A stretch of DNA of 37,044 nucleotides from Enterococcus avium ATCC 14025 (GCF_000406965.1 NZ_KE136367.1:101922-138965), one strand, 5' to 3'; positions 1-8,186 are shown, numbered from the stretch's first letter. The notes: generated from the letters alone by a model not told the origin. Made by a program: numbers and translations.

Positions 1-200
1 TAGTAGAATCGTATGCGCGACGACAATTCCTACATTTTTCACGGATTTTGAAAAATGTTTCCTTAATCCGGCGTTAGCTGCGAGTTCTTCTTCCTACTTT
101 TAGCAGGTTAGTAGAATCGTATGCGCGACGACAATCTAATGAACGCTTTCGCTTCTTTCGAAAAAATTCTTCCCTAATTCGGAGTTAGCTTTCACGTTTA
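1..200 (+). repeat. Two tandem copies of the dispersed intergenic repeat
   Basis: Positions 1-27 and 112-138 share a near-identical stretch containing TAGAATCGTATGCGCGACGA. In the first copy it is followed by a hairpin, CATTTTTC (36-43) with GAAAAATG (50-57), and then by CTTAATCCGGCGTTAGCT. The second copy keeps the matching tail CCTAATTCGGAGTTAGCT but its hairpin has drifted. Both belong to the family seen again near 5050, 5200, 14400, 14510, 27090, 33800 and 33950. Nothing here looks coding. Unlike the other copies, these do not face a gene they could lead into within the window. Confidence 0.7.
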
Positions 201-211
201 GATACATAGTT

Positions 212-257
212 AAAAAGCCGAAATCAAAATCAGATTGCTGATTTGATCCCGGCTTTT
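212..257 (-). terminator. Terminator downstream of the LPxTG adhesin gene
   Basis: The outer stem is AAAAGCCG (213-220) with CGGCTTTT (250-257). An inner stem with one bulge joins ATCAAAATCAG (223-233) to CTGATTTGAT (238-247). Read on the minus strand the hairpin ends in a short T run, so it suits the adhesin gene. The other strand also ends in TTTT, so it may work both ways. Confidence 0.7.
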
Positions 258-324
258 ATTATCCTTGAATTTCCGCGTATAGCTCCCTATTATTTTTTCA
301 TTTTGTTTCTGAGCCGCTGGCTAA

Positions 325-3300
325 TTATCCTCTCCTCCTATTAATATATAGATAGAGTATGAATAATCCAACACCTGTAATAAAGCACATGGCAGAAAAT
401 AGAATGAAGGTTCTATTGGCAAAACTGCCTGTTCTTGGCAAGATTCCTATTCGATGATAATTTTTTACTTTTATTGTGATTTGATTCTCGTCTTCATCTA
501 GTATAACGGTGTTAGTTACCCACGGATGATCGTCAAATGACACCACACCGTTGTCAAAAATGTCAATGGTAATTTCTTCCTCTAAACCAGTATAACCATT
601 TGGAGCTGTGAGTTCTTTAAGATAATAAACACCTGGCTGTATGTCTGTGAATACAAAGGTTGAACCAGAAGAAATCGTTTCGTTGTACGCTCCTGATGAA
701 TTTTTCAGACGAAATGCCGCACCTTCGATTTCATTTCCTTGTTCATCAGTCTTAATAACAGTTAGTCTGAACTTATTTAATTCATTAATGATCGTTTTAT
801 TGGGTGAATCAGCAATAACTGCCGCACCATCCGACCTCTCTGCCACTGTAAATGTGAAATCATCACACTTTTTGAATCCCTCTGGAACAAATGTTTCACT
901 TACTTGATAGAGACCCGTAGGAAGATTAGTAAAATTAACGACCCCTCCATTATCTGGGATAACATCACTTGCAACTACTATACCTGTTAACGTTTCTGTC
1001 AAAGTAAATCTCGGTCGTTTGTCATCTGCACCAGTAAAAGGTTGCCCATTTTTCATTACTTTCTTAAATGAAAAATCAGTAGTCAGCAATCGATTCGTGA
1101 TAGTTATTCCTGCTGGGTCTAGATTACTAGACGTAAAACTCTCCTGACTGTAAGTTGGATTGGCATAACTCGGTACTCTATTCTTATCTCCAATTCTTTC
1201 AATAATTCGATACTCGATAATAGGATTTCCAGAAACTGCTGGGAAGCGAGCTGCCCAACTATTTTCTTCGTTCAAATGGACTTCGTGTAAATTGACCCAT
1301 TGAGTTCCGTCTTTTCTTTGTAAAACAGCCGTTATCTCTCGACGCATTTTCCAACGATTATTTTCATCATCTGACCAAACTTTTTTTACTGGAATAACAA
1401 AATCTTCATTGAACGCTCGAACAGATGGAACACCAAAATCTAATTTGTCCTCTGTACGATTGGGCATAGAGTGTAATACGGTTTTCCCGTTGGCTGGGTA
1501 CCAACTTCCGGAAGTAAAGCTTGATGCCTCCGTTTTCAAGCGGATTTTGTAGTTTATTTCAATTTCCTGATTCCCATAAAGATTGATATTTGTTACTTTT
1601 ATCTTCCTTGGATCAGAGCTGTCAACCCTTGCCATTTTGTCTGCATCAATCGCTTTTGTGCCTAATCTATTTCTTAATGAAATATCCGATACAACAGGCG
1701 TTCCCACTAATTCCACCATATCTCCCAACGGATCTTCAATCACACCTTGTTCAACAGTCATAAGCGTCGATTCAAACCATTCCCGGAAGGATTTTTCAAA
1801 ATCAGTTAGATTTTGTGCTTGGTAGAAATAGTAATCTTTTTCTGAATTACCAGTAGTATTAGCTCTTTGAGTAGTCATTTTGTAAAGTCCCTTTACTAGT
1901 ACTTCCGCGCTATGGAATTCTCCAGCCCCACCATAGGCTCCCATGGCGATCGCTTGAATTTCAATCCCTTTGTCTCTTAAATCTGCCGCTTGAGAATTTG
2001 CCATATCTAAATGAGATTCGATTAGGAGTCTATTGTTAACATTTCCAGGATCTTCAATATTAGTAATTCTAAACCTTCTATCCACAGCAGGAGGCTCCAG
2101 TCCATTGTACAGCACATAAAGTGAGGTCGCTCCATTCGAACCGAGTGTCACTCCTGCATTTCCATCCGTTTGTCCTGAAGACAGTGGTTTATACTGAGTA
2201 ATTCTTACTTTGGAAGGAAAAATTGCCGTATCCCTTTTGCCTGCTAACGGGTCCTTGCTTCTATTTGGGGCTCCATCAGTTAAAAGAAAGAGAAACTTTC
2301 TTCGTCCATTATTATCTGCTAACAGTCTTTTTTGTGCTTCAATCAATCCACCTTGCGTATAGGTCTGGTGGTTTTGCGTACTAGCATTGCGATAATTTGT
2401 CACTAACTGATCCCAATCACTGTACCGTGATGACAAATTAGATGTACTGATCACATTCGTGCCAAATACAACACTGCCGATCCTTAGATACCCATTGTCA
2501 GGAACATTGTTTTTAAACTGAGTAATTAAATGACTCAAAGAATCTACTGAAACATCTTTTCGCAGTCTTCCACCAATTTTGTATTCCGGTTGAGTAAAGG
2601 TCATTGATGCAGAGTTATCCAATACAAACATCACATCAACACCAGGTCTGGTAAGCGAGTCTCCTCGGACATTCAACTTTACGTTAAACTCATCCTTCTT
2701 GGTTGTTTCAGTCGCATATTTCCTTAGTGCAATATCCCCTTTCTCTTTTCCGCCAACGCCGTAATAAATATAAGAATTTGTATAATTATCTGTAGACGTG
2801 TTCCAACTTTGAAGTCCATCCCAAACATTAGCGGCTGTATTATCCTTTCCGCCTTGATGATTGATCACATTCGTCTGACCGGTTGGCTGCCAAGAATATT
2901 GTGGATATTTTCCATTGTCTGTCTTATAGCTTGGTTCTTTATTGGTATATGAATTGGTCCGAGCCAAGTTTCTAGCGTTTGTCAACGCTGGTAAATCAAT
3001 GGCTTTTGAAAAACTATTTTGTTCCGAATAAAGTGAAAAACTACCTTCAGCTTCAGTAGTTTGATTCCCCTCGTTGTCTTCAGGTACTGATTTTTTTGGA
3101 GCTTTTTTCGTAGCTTCTTGTTCTACTTTTAACCAGAGAGGGTCACTTAATTCCAATATATCAGTATCAGTATCAGCTTCGGCTCCTGCTTGTTCCTTCT
3201 GATTTTTTTCTGTATTTTGTTCATTTAATTCGAGATACATTTGAAGCTTTTCCTGTTTCTTAGGGACCGCGATCGTGAGTTCACGCTCTTGTGAATGTGT

Positions 3301-3624
3301 AAAATCTTTTTCAATCAGCCATCCCTCTTTTTCTTCCATTCCGTCGACTACAGGGTAATCAATGACTTTTTCTTTTTCCGTCACTATTTTTAGTTTTAAG
3401 CGATTTTGCTGTTGTTCACTTTTCCCCTCGCGGCTTAACTTAATATGAAAGAGATTTTCCTTATCTGTCCGTTCTGTTTTGTAGGAAACCTTCAAAAATG
3501 ACTCTTCAATCAATACACTCGCGTCGTTTTCCGCAATTGTTCGTGAGCTTGCACCCATTAAACCTATCAAACTTAAAAAGATTCCCCCAATTAAAATAAG
3601 AACCCTCTTTTTTCTCCCATGCAT
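325..3624 (-). CDS. LPxTG cell-wall-anchored adhesin, pilus-tip type (vWA + Cna-B/SpaA domains)
   Basis: This is a surface adhesin of 1099 residues, expected to be exported and covalently linked to the wall by a sortase. In order it has a signal peptide (about 1-31: basic start, hydrophobic core, ASS-type end), a charged linker region (32-320), and a von Willebrand factor A domain (about 328-620). The vWA domain carries the metal-site motif DNSAS at 336-340 and LLTDG at 447-451. Then come a Cna-B-like domain (about 742-847, with VKKVW) and two SpaA-like domains (about 850-950 and 951-1056). The end is a sorting signal: LPRTG (1062-1066), a membrane segment and an RRRG tail. The length and domain order resemble enterococcal EbpA-type tip pilins. 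The start has a strong GGGGG ribosome site. A terminator follows directly, with no shaft pilin or class C sortase within the 324 bases visible, so it appears to be transcribed alone. Binding target unknown. Confidence 0.88.
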   Translation of the reverse strand: MHGRKKRVLILIGGIFLSLIGLMGASSRTIAENDASVLIEESFLKVSYKTERTDKENLFHIKLSREGKSEQQQNRLKLKIVTEKEKVIDYPVVDGMEEKEGWLIEKDFTHSQERELTIAVPKKQEKLQMYLELNEQNTEKNQKEQAGAEADTDTDILELSDPLWLKVEQEATKKAPKKSVPEDNEGNQTTEAEGSFSLYSEQNSFSKAIDLPALTNARNLARTNSYTNKEPSYKTDNGKYPQYSWQPTGQTNVINHQGGKDNTAANVWDGLQSWNTSTDNYTNSYIYYGVGGKEKGDIALRKYATETTKKDEFNVKLNVRGDSLTRPGVDVMFVLDNSASMTFTQPEYKIGGRLRKDVSVDSLSHLITQFKNNVPDNGYLRIGSVVFGTNVISTSNLSSRYSDWDQLVTNYRNASTQNHQTYTQGGLIEAQKRLLADNNGRRKFLFLLTDGAPNRSKDPLAGKRDTAIFPSKVRITQYKPLSSGQTDGNAGVTLGSNGATSLYVLYNGLEPPAVDRRFRITNIEDPGNVNNRLLIESHLDMANSQAADLRDKGIEIQAIAMGAYGGAGEFHSAEVLVKGLYKMTTQRANTTGNSEKDYYFYQAQNLTDFEKSFREWFESTLMTVEQGVIEDPLGDMVELVGTPVVSDISLRNRLGTKAIDADKMARVDSSDPRKIKVTNINLYGNQEIEINYKIRLKTEASSFTSGSWYPANGKTVLHSMPNRTEDKLDFGVPSVRAFNEDFVIPVKKVWSDDENNRWKMRREITAVLQRKDGTQWVNLHEVHLNEENSWAARFPAVSGNPIIEYRIIERIGDKNRVPSYANPTYSQESFTSSNLDPAGITITNRLLTTDFSFKKVMKNGQPFTGADDKRPRFTLTETLTGIVVASDVIPDNGGVVNFTNLPTGLYQVSETFVPEGFKKCDDFTFTVAERSDGAAVIADSPNKTIINELNKFRLTVIKTDEQGNEIEGAAFRLKNSSGAYNETISSGSTFVFTDIQPGVYYLKELTAPNGYTGLEEEITIDIFDNGVVSFDDHPWVTNTVILDEDENQITIKVKNYHRIGILPRTGSFANRTFILFSAMCFITGVGLFILYLYINRRRG

Positions 3625-4176
3625 ACCCTTACCCCCTTTATCCCAAGCTATCCCTTCGCCATTATTTTATAAGACAAAAAAAAGTTCCGCAAATTACAAA
3701 ATAATTGTATTTAAGTTATTTATAACTGCAAAAAACACGAATATTTAGCCCGTATTTTTTGCAGCAGTCATCAACAAACGGTTATTAAATCACTTTACTT
3801 TAGTTTTCATTAAAATTTATAACATTCATTTAGTTGATTATCGATTAAGTATATTAGACATATAAAGTCGAATATTTATTATTAAACTGACAAAAACATG
3901 AATAAACGGCTTGGTTACTCATTTTTTGCTATCAATAGTGCTTTTAAGCAATTCTGAATTAACGATTGTCACATTAAGAAAATTAAAAATAATTTACAAA
4001 AGAGTGTTGCACTAACCAATGTACTTTATTTTATCTAAAAATATTTTAGTTATTTAAAAAAGACAAAAAGCGATAGATCTATTGATTTTTCTATTTAATA
4101 GAACACCCTTATAAAACAAATCGAATACGTTTTGCCTCTTAATTGGTCGATACAGGATAGGTACATTGAAAACAAT
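3625..4176. other. AT-rich non-coding gap
   Basis: About 550 bases without a convincing gene. The only structure I can defend is an inverted repeat, GCAAAAAACACG (3728-3739) with CGTATTTTTTGC (3751-3762), which is terminator-like but has no obvious gene before it. The adhesin promoter must lie in the right-to-left reading close to 3640-3700. A TATAAA is present there at about 3666-3671 on the minus strand, without a good -35 partner. Confidence 0.5.
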
Positions 4177-4206
4177 AAAAAAATCGAGCCGCAGCTCGAT
4201 TTTTTT
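4177..4206 (-). terminator. Terminator of the MerR-family gene
   Basis: A perfect stem ATCGAGC (4183-4189) with GCTCGAT (4194-4200) and a CGCA loop is flanked by A and T runs that lengthen the stem. The hairpin begins directly after the stop codon of the MerR-family gene. The T run on both sides makes it potentially bidirectional. Confidence 0.85.
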
Positions 4207-4954
4207 ACGCATATGTCTGAATGATTTGCACCAACGCTTCTGTTGCTCCTGCCCCGCTTTTTTCGTCATAATATTGAGTGAAACGTTCGTCAGCTAAATA
4301 CATCTCAGCCAATCCCTTATGAGCTTCACCGGAGTAGGCTTTCCAGCTGAAGCTCAGCCACTCTTTATGCAACTGATAAATTTCTTTAGCCAAAGACGGT
4401 GTCTCTTCTGTCAAATAGTTACTCAATTTCTCAGTTAGCGCAGCTTCTGTTGCCTGCATTTTTTGATAATCGGCCTCACTCATATTTTGCCATTTTTGAT
4501 TCGAGGCCTCGACTGTTTCTTCTCCATATTTTTCACGGATTTCTTGTCCGTATTTTGCTTCATTTTCTGTGAGCTTTTCTTGTTTGAAGGCTTCAAATTT
4601 TTCTTTATTCGTCATAATTATTTCTCCCTTATAGTAACGCAAGGTCTTATCGATTGTTTCCAGCAGCTGATCAAGTTCTTGGCGCTTTTGCTCCAATTGG
4701 ATTTTTTGCTGAATCAACGTATCCGCGACTTTTTCGTCAGGTCGGTCCACTAATTCCTTAATTGTTTTCAATGGAATCCCCATCGAGCGGTACAAAAGAA
4801 TCTGTTGCAGCCGATCAATTTCTTTTTCGGTATACATCCTATAGCCTGCCTCACTTAAAAAAGCTGGCTTTAATAATGAGCGCTCATCATAAAATCGCAG
4901 CGTCCGTGCACTGACACCTGAAATTTCCGCCATTTGTTTCACTGTATAGTTCAT
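4205..4954 (-). CDS. MerR-family regulator with TipAS-like effector domain (TipA/Mta type)
   Basis: A 249-residue transcription activator. Residues 1-70 are the MerR winged helix-turn-helix (VKQMAEISGVSARTLRFYDE), about 75-108 a coiled-coil linker, and 114-249 a TipAS-like domain, which in TipA binds thiopeptide antibiotics and in Mta controls multidrug efflux genes. The start has AGGAGG six bases upstream. Within the gene, Met114 is the first residue of the effector domain and has its own strong AAGGGAG ribosome site (4624-4630) eight bases before its ATG (4613-4615). A free effector-domain protein may therefore also be made, as known for Streptomyces TipAS. The promoter has a 19-bp spacer with a dyad, typical of self-activating MerR genes. 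No drug pump lies beside it, so the ligand and other targets are unknown. Confidence 0.9.
   Translation of the reverse strand: MNYTVKQMAEISGVSARTLRFYDERSLLKPAFLSEAGYRMYTEKEIDRLQQILLYRSMGIPLKTIKELVDRPDEKVADTLIQQKIQLEQKRQELDQLLETIDKTLRYYKGEIIMTNKEKFEAFKQEKLTENEAKYGQEIREKYGEETVEASNQKWQNMSEADYQKMQATEAALTEKLSNYLTEETPSLAKEIYQLHKEWLSFSWKAYSGEAHKGLAEMYLADERFTQYYDEKSGAGATEALVQIIQTYA
4624..4630 (-). promoter_or_regulatory. Internal ribosome binding site for a TipAS-like short product
   Basis: On the minus strand AAGGGAG lies eight bases before an in-frame ATG (4613-4615, codon 114). The short product would be 136 residues, exactly the effector domain without the DNA-binding part. Confidence 0.55.
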
Positions 4955-4975
4955 TTTGTACCTCCTGACAAGAAC

Positions 4976-5008
4976 ATCTTACACCTTGACGTAACGTAAA
5001 GGTCAAGG
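4976..5008 (-). promoter_or_regulatory. MerR-type promoter and operator of the TipA-like gene
   Basis: On the minus strand a -35 TTGACC (5001-5006) and a -10 TAAGAT (4976-4981) are separated by 19 bp, the long spacer that MerR-family activators untwist. The spacer is spanned by a dyad, CCTTGAC (4984-4990) with GTCAAGG (5002-5008), 25 bp overall. The leader would be very short, with the Shine-Dalgarno at 4961-4966. Confidence 0.75.
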
Positions 5009-5046
5009 GATTCTTTCATCGTTAATTTAGTTTTTCTTTCTATAGG

Positions 5047-5120
5047 AAATCATTTTCTCAAAAAATCGAGAAAATGAGTTTTATTTTCGTTTCGCATATC
5101 ATTATGCTAAACAGCTTATC
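5047..5120 (-). repeat. Dispersed intergenic repeat, copy upstream of the MerR-family gene
   Basis: A perfect 9-bp hairpin, CATTTTCTC (5051-5059) with GAGAAAATG (5068-5076), is followed by AGTTTTATTTTCGTTTCGCAT and TGCTAAAC. These match the neighbouring copy at 5162-5275 in layout. Read on the minus strand, the arm is a diverged GAATCGTATGCG. Confidence 0.6.
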
Positions 5121-5161
5121 TACTATTTATGCTAGAAAGCATAGATACATCTCATCAATTA

Positions 5162-5275
5162 ACAAACTGCGAAAAGCATAACTGACAACTAGCTCAGTCA
5201 TAATGTATTCATTTTCCTAAAAACCAGGAAAATGAGTTTTATTCTCGCCACGCATACGATTCCGCTAAACACCAC
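5162..5275 (-). repeat. Dispersed intergenic repeat, second copy upstream of the MerR-family gene
   Basis: The stretch AACTGCGAAAAGCATAACTG then CAACTAGCTCAG precedes a perfect hairpin, CATTTTCCT (5210-5218) with AGGAAAATG (5226-5234), and then CGCATACGATTCCGCTAAAC (5251-5270). The copy at 14333-14452 has the same parts in the same order. The gap 5009-5344 holds these two repeats and no gene. Confidence 0.7.
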
Positions 5276-5344
5276 TACTATTTACTTGTTCAAAATCTGA
5301 GATCAATGCTCTTTTCTTATTAAACTGCGAAAAGCGTAACTCGC

Positions 5345-5381
5345 AAAAAACCCCTCTTAGAATAAAATTCTAAGAGGGGTT
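5345..5381 (-). terminator. Terminator of the candidate small RNA
   Basis: A perfect 15-bp stem pairs 5349-5363 (AACCCCTCTTAGAAT) with 5367-5381 across a 3-base loop. Six T residues follow on the minus strand (5345-5350). Confidence 0.88.
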
Positions 5382-5522
5382 CTCCCAGTACCAAATAATT
5401 GATAGAAAGGTTCTTCGTCCACTAAGCTTCTTTCCGACACCCTGAAATCCGACAGGTGACTTGCGTCGTGTGCCTCTGGTATCGAAGGATCAATCTTTCA
5501 GATCCACTCGACTCGTCGCATG
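5345..5522 (-). ncRNA. Candidate structured small RNA, about 178 nt, family not recognised
   Basis: A minus-strand transcript unit without an open frame. It has its own promoter just after the stop codon of the oxidoreductase gene and ends in a strong terminator (5345-5381). The interior folds readily: an outer pairing of TGCG near the 5' end (5517-5520) with CGCA (5463-5466), enclosing GGATC/GATCC (5503-5507 and 5490-5494) flanked by TCGA on each side. Then comes CACCTG with CAGGGTG (about 5441-5458) and GAAAG with CTTTC (about 5403-5437). I do not recognise SRP RNA, RNase P, tmRNA, T-box or purine riboswitch motifs. The length would suit a 6S-type RNA, but I see no firm 6S signature. A 3' UTR-derived or regulatory RNA is the alternative. 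Confidence 0.55.
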
Positions 5523-5528
5523 AGACAA

Positions 5529-5558
5529 ACTATAGCACATCCGCTTAGTCTTTGACAA
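5529..5558 (-). promoter_or_regulatory. Promoter of the candidate small RNA
   Basis: On the minus strand -35 TTGTCA (5553-5558) and -10 TATAGT (5529-5534) are 18 bp apart, with a TG one base before the -10. The -35 directly abuts the stop codon of the upstream gene at 5559. Confidence 0.65.
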
Positions 5559-6512
5559 TCATTTTTGATAGTTCTTATAAATTGCTTCCGTGATCGCCAC
5601 TGTTTTCAAGGTCAATTCTTTGGTGACAATTGGACTTTCCAGTAATCCTTGCTCCAGACAAGCATTCACATGATCGACTTCAAAAACAAACTCACTGTGT
5701 TGATTACTGTGAAGCGTTTCTTTTTGCCCATCATTATAATGAATTTCAGCTGTATCTGTTTTCCAAAAATCAGGAATAATGATTTTTCCCTTTTCTCCGT
5801 AAATAATCATTCGCTTTGATAGATCTAGATCGACAGTCAAAAAGATCGTACCAATCACACCGTTTGGAAAATTCAAAGTTACCTGCGCTTGCGCGTCAGA
5901 TTGTCCTTCTGGAAAAGTCAGCGTTCCTTTGAATTCCTCAGGTGAAGCCCCTAATAAATGCTGCATGTATTCTAACGGATACGTTCCGGCTCCTCGAAAA
6001 ACACCACCGCCCGCACTTAAATCACGGAACCACGAAATATGATCAATGTTGGGATAGGCTGTTACTGAATCTAACCAGCGCAGCGTTCCGATTTTTCCTT
6101 TTTGAATCACCTGCTGAATTTGTTTGGTGATTGGCAGGAATAGCGCCTTTTGCGCCTCCATTAAAAATAAATTGCGTTCTTTAGCCAGCGCAAATAATTC
6201 CTCCGCCTGAGCCAGCGTCATAGTAAAAGGCTTTTCTAATAGAACATGTTTATTATTCAACAATGCTAATTTTGCGGCGTCATAGTGCCCCTTGTTGTAG
6301 ACCGCCACATAAACAATATCCACATCTTCACTTTGACAAAGCTCCTCGTAACTGCCATAAGCTTGTGGAATGTCTAACTCTTGAGCCATTTTCTGGGCCT
6401 TTTTGATTTCACGAGATGCAATTGCCGTTACTGTACCACCTTGACTTTCCTTCACTCCTGCCACAAAACGTGGAACAACTTGAGCTGTACTTAAAATACC
6501 GTAACGAATCAT
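5559..6512 (-). CDS. Gfo/Idh/MocA-family NAD(P)-dependent oxidoreductase
   Basis: A 317-residue cytoplasmic dehydrogenase of the glucose-fructose oxidoreductase family. These enzymes act on sugars, inositols or related polyols with NAD(P). The N-terminal Rossmann fold begins MIRYGILSTAQVVPRF, where the usual G-x-G-x-x-G is relaxed to G-I-L-S-T-A. The conserved EKPFTMTLAQAEEL motif lies near residue 90, and the C-terminal alpha/beta sheet domain follows. I chose codon 8 of the open frame as start because AGGAG lies ten bases before it, while the earlier ATG at 6533 has no ribosome site. It stands between two terminators and is probably transcribed alone. Its substrate cannot be told from sequence. 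The family resemblance includes dihydrodiol-dehydrogenase-like members. Confidence 0.85.
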   Translation of the reverse strand: MIRYGILSTAQVVPRFVAGVKESQGGTVTAIASREIKKAQKMAQELDIPQAYGSYEELCQSEDVDIVYVAVYNKGHYDAAKLALLNNKHVLLEKPFTMTLAQAEELFALAKERNLFLMEAQKALFLPITKQIQQVIQKGKIGTLRWLDSVTAYPNIDHISWFRDLSAGGGVFRGAGTYPLEYMQHLLGASPEEFKGTLTFPEGQSDAQAQVTLNFPNGVIGTIFLTVDLDLSKRMIIYGEKGKIIIPDFWKTDTAEIHYNDGQKETLHSNQHSEFVFEVDHVNACLEQGLLESPIVTKELTLKTVAITEAIYKNYQK

Positions 6513-6550
6513 TTCATTTTCTCTCCTATTCATTTTAAATCAATAATGAA

Positions 6551-6576
6551 GGAACTGATTCGATAAAATCAGTCCC
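6551..6576 (-). terminator. Terminator after the TVP38-family gene
   Basis: GGAACTGATT (6551-6560) pairs with AATCAGTCCC (6567-6576), with one G-T wobble and a 6-base loop. Only a weak T run (TTCATT) follows on the minus strand, so efficiency is uncertain. Confidence 0.6.
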
Positions 6577-6597
6577 TTGCTTGTTTCGATTCTAATT

Positions 6598-7212
6598 TTA
6601 AAGACCAGCGAATGTTTTATTTAAGACGAATAAACAGAAATAGCCGTAGGAAGCCACCGACCAGATTTTAAAAATCAATACGATCTTCAGATACTCCCGA
6701 AAAGAGAGATCCGTCATTCCCGCAACCAGACAGGTTAGGTCATCTGGCAAAAATGGAAATATAAAACAAACAATCAATAGCTTTTTGATGTCTTGAGTAT
6801 GGTCTTGCAACGTCGTCTCAAATTTCTCAAAATTTTTCTCAGACAGGACGAGCCGAGCAAATCTCGAACCAAAACGGCGAACCAATAGAAACAATCCGAC
6901 TTCTCCAATCACCAATCCTATATAACTATACAAAACTCCTGGAATATTACCAAACATCAGCATTCCAACAATCGTAGCAAACCCGCCAGGTAAGAAAGGT
7001 ACAATCGGCTGGATGGCCTGCACAACGATAAAGGCTGCAATAGCAAAGTTACCAAAATTCTTGATAAAATGCTGCAAATCAGCGACAGAACTAAAAATTC
7101 CAGAATGTCTAATGTAGATCAATATAATAATAAAGGCAGCTAGGCCAATGGCTGGTGCCATTTGAATAACTTTCTGCTGCCAAGGAGCGCGCTGTTTTGT
7201 TTTTTGTGCCAT
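6598..7212 (-). CDS. TVP38/TMEM64-family (DedA-like, SNARE-associated) membrane protein
   Basis: A 204-residue integral membrane protein. A basic N-terminus (MAQKTKQRAPWQQK) is followed by a membrane segment (about 15-35), the family core with PFLPGGFATIVGMLMFG (about 70-90), another long hydrophobic stretch, a cytoplasmic RRFGSRFARLVLSEKNFEKF segment and two C-terminal membrane segments. The family is linked to lipid scrambling or membrane homeostasis, but the exact role of bacterial members such as YtxB or YdjX is unsettled. GGAGGGG before the ATG supports the start. It lies 40 bases after the esterase gene start-to-stop direction and may be cotranscribed with it. Confidence 0.85.
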   Translation of the reverse strand: MAQKTKQRAPWQQKVIQMAPAIGLAAFIIILIYIRHSGIFSSVADLQHFIKNFGNFAIAAFIVVQAIQPIVPFLPGGFATIVGMLMFGNIPGVLYSYIGLVIGEVGLFLLVRRFGSRFARLVLSEKNFEKFETTLQDHTQDIKKLLIVCFIFPFLPDDLTCLVAGMTDLSFREYLKIVLIFKIWSVASYGYFCLFVLNKTFAGL

Positions 7213-7252
7213 CCTTCCCCTCCTTTATCTGGTTAAGTTGTTTTCTAGCTCA

Positions 7253-8125
7253 TTATTGATAAAATTCACCAATTTGATCAACGTATGGGAGTGATTCTTT
7301 TAATGGATAAACGACAAAATCATGCATCATTCCTTCCACAACCTCTAGACGCATCGTGGTTCCTTGACTGCGTTTAATGCGATCCTGCAGCCGCAGTACG
7401 TCAGGATATAAAATTTCATCAGTGCCAGCAACGACCAGAAGTTCCCCAAGCTGATCAAAATTACCATAAATCGGCGAAACCATCGGATCGGTCAACGGTA
7501 ATTCCCCTGCATAATTTTCGCCAGCTTCCGCCAACAAGTCTTTTTCTAATAAAACATCCTTTTTCTGCAATTCCTGAGAACGCGGGTCACTCAATGACGC
7601 ATCTAACCATGGTGAGGCTAAGGCGATTTTCTTTGGCCGCTTCGGCAGATCAATATTCCGTAGGTGCTGTGCCAGACTCATCGCTAATCCGCCGCCAGCA
7701 GAATCACCAAATAGGAAAAAGCAGTCATCTGGATATAAGTACGCCAACTGGCGAAAGGCCAGCTCCGTTAGAGGTACCGTCTTTTCTGCCGTATTCTCAG
7801 GTGCTAAGGGATAATCGAAATAGCTTACTTTTAAATTATAGCGTTTCACAAAACGCTCTTGAATTTCTTTATGAAATGGCGATGCTTCTAGCGCATACCC
7901 TCCGCCATGTAGATAAAACACATGACGTCTCGTAGGATGACCTGGAAATAACGTGATTAATTGATGTCCATCGATTTCAGCGATTTTTTGCGGGATATCT
8001 GTTTGCGAAAGTTGACGGCTAATTAGACGCCGACGTTTTGGCGGATCTACCATTGTTGCTCCCACAAGCTTTTTCATATTGATGACTTTAAAAACATTCT
8101 TTACTAATTTTGCTGAATAGCGCAT
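7253..8125 (-). CDS. Alpha/beta hydrolase, hormone-sensitive-lipase-type esterase
   Basis: A 290-residue cytoplasmic esterase. It has the HGGG oxyanion-hole motif (73-76), the nucleophile in GDSAGGG (Ser142), a likely acid Asp236 in AGTDEILYPD, and His268 in MMHDF. This is the full triad of the HSL family (acetyl esterase/arylesterase group), acting on short acyl esters. I start at codon 13 of the open frame because GGAGG lies eight bases before this ATG. The upstream codons have no ribosome site and begin inside the divergent promoter region. The neighbour on the right is transcribed away from it. Natural substrate unknown. Confidence 0.85.
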   Translation of the reverse strand: MRYSAKLVKNVFKVINMKKLVGATMVDPPKRRRLISRQLSQTDIPQKIAEIDGHQLITLFPGHPTRRHVFYLHGGGYALEASPFHKEIQERFVKRYNLKVSYFDYPLAPENTAEKTVPLTELAFRQLAYLYPDDCFFLFGDSAGGGLAMSLAQHLRNIDLPKRPKKIALASPWLDASLSDPRSQELQKKDVLLEKDLLAEAGENYAGELPLTDPMVSPIYGNFDQLGELLVVAGTDEILYPDVLRLQDRIKRSQGTTMRLEVVEGMMHDFVVYPLKESLPYVDQIGEFYQ

Positions 8126-8177
8126 CGCTTTATCCTCCAAATAATTCCCACATAATCGCATAGAACTCGACGTTTCA

Positions 8178-8186
8178 TGCTACAAT
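8178..8186 (+). promoter_or_regulatory. Possible extended -10 promoter of the acyltransferase gene
   Basis: TGCTACAAT is an extended -10 with five of six hexamer matches. I see no convincing -35, so this rests on the extended -10 alone. Confidence 0.4.

Noticed and set aside
4054-4269. Small 71-residue minus-strand open frame overlapping the MerR-family gene
   Set aside because: It runs through the terminator and the end of a real gene in another frame, and has no ribosome site or family resemblance.
5345-5522. tRNA, tmRNA, SRP RNA or RNase P RNA identity for the small RNA
   Set aside because: None of the conserved cores of these RNAs could be found, and length excludes tmRNA and RNase P RNA.
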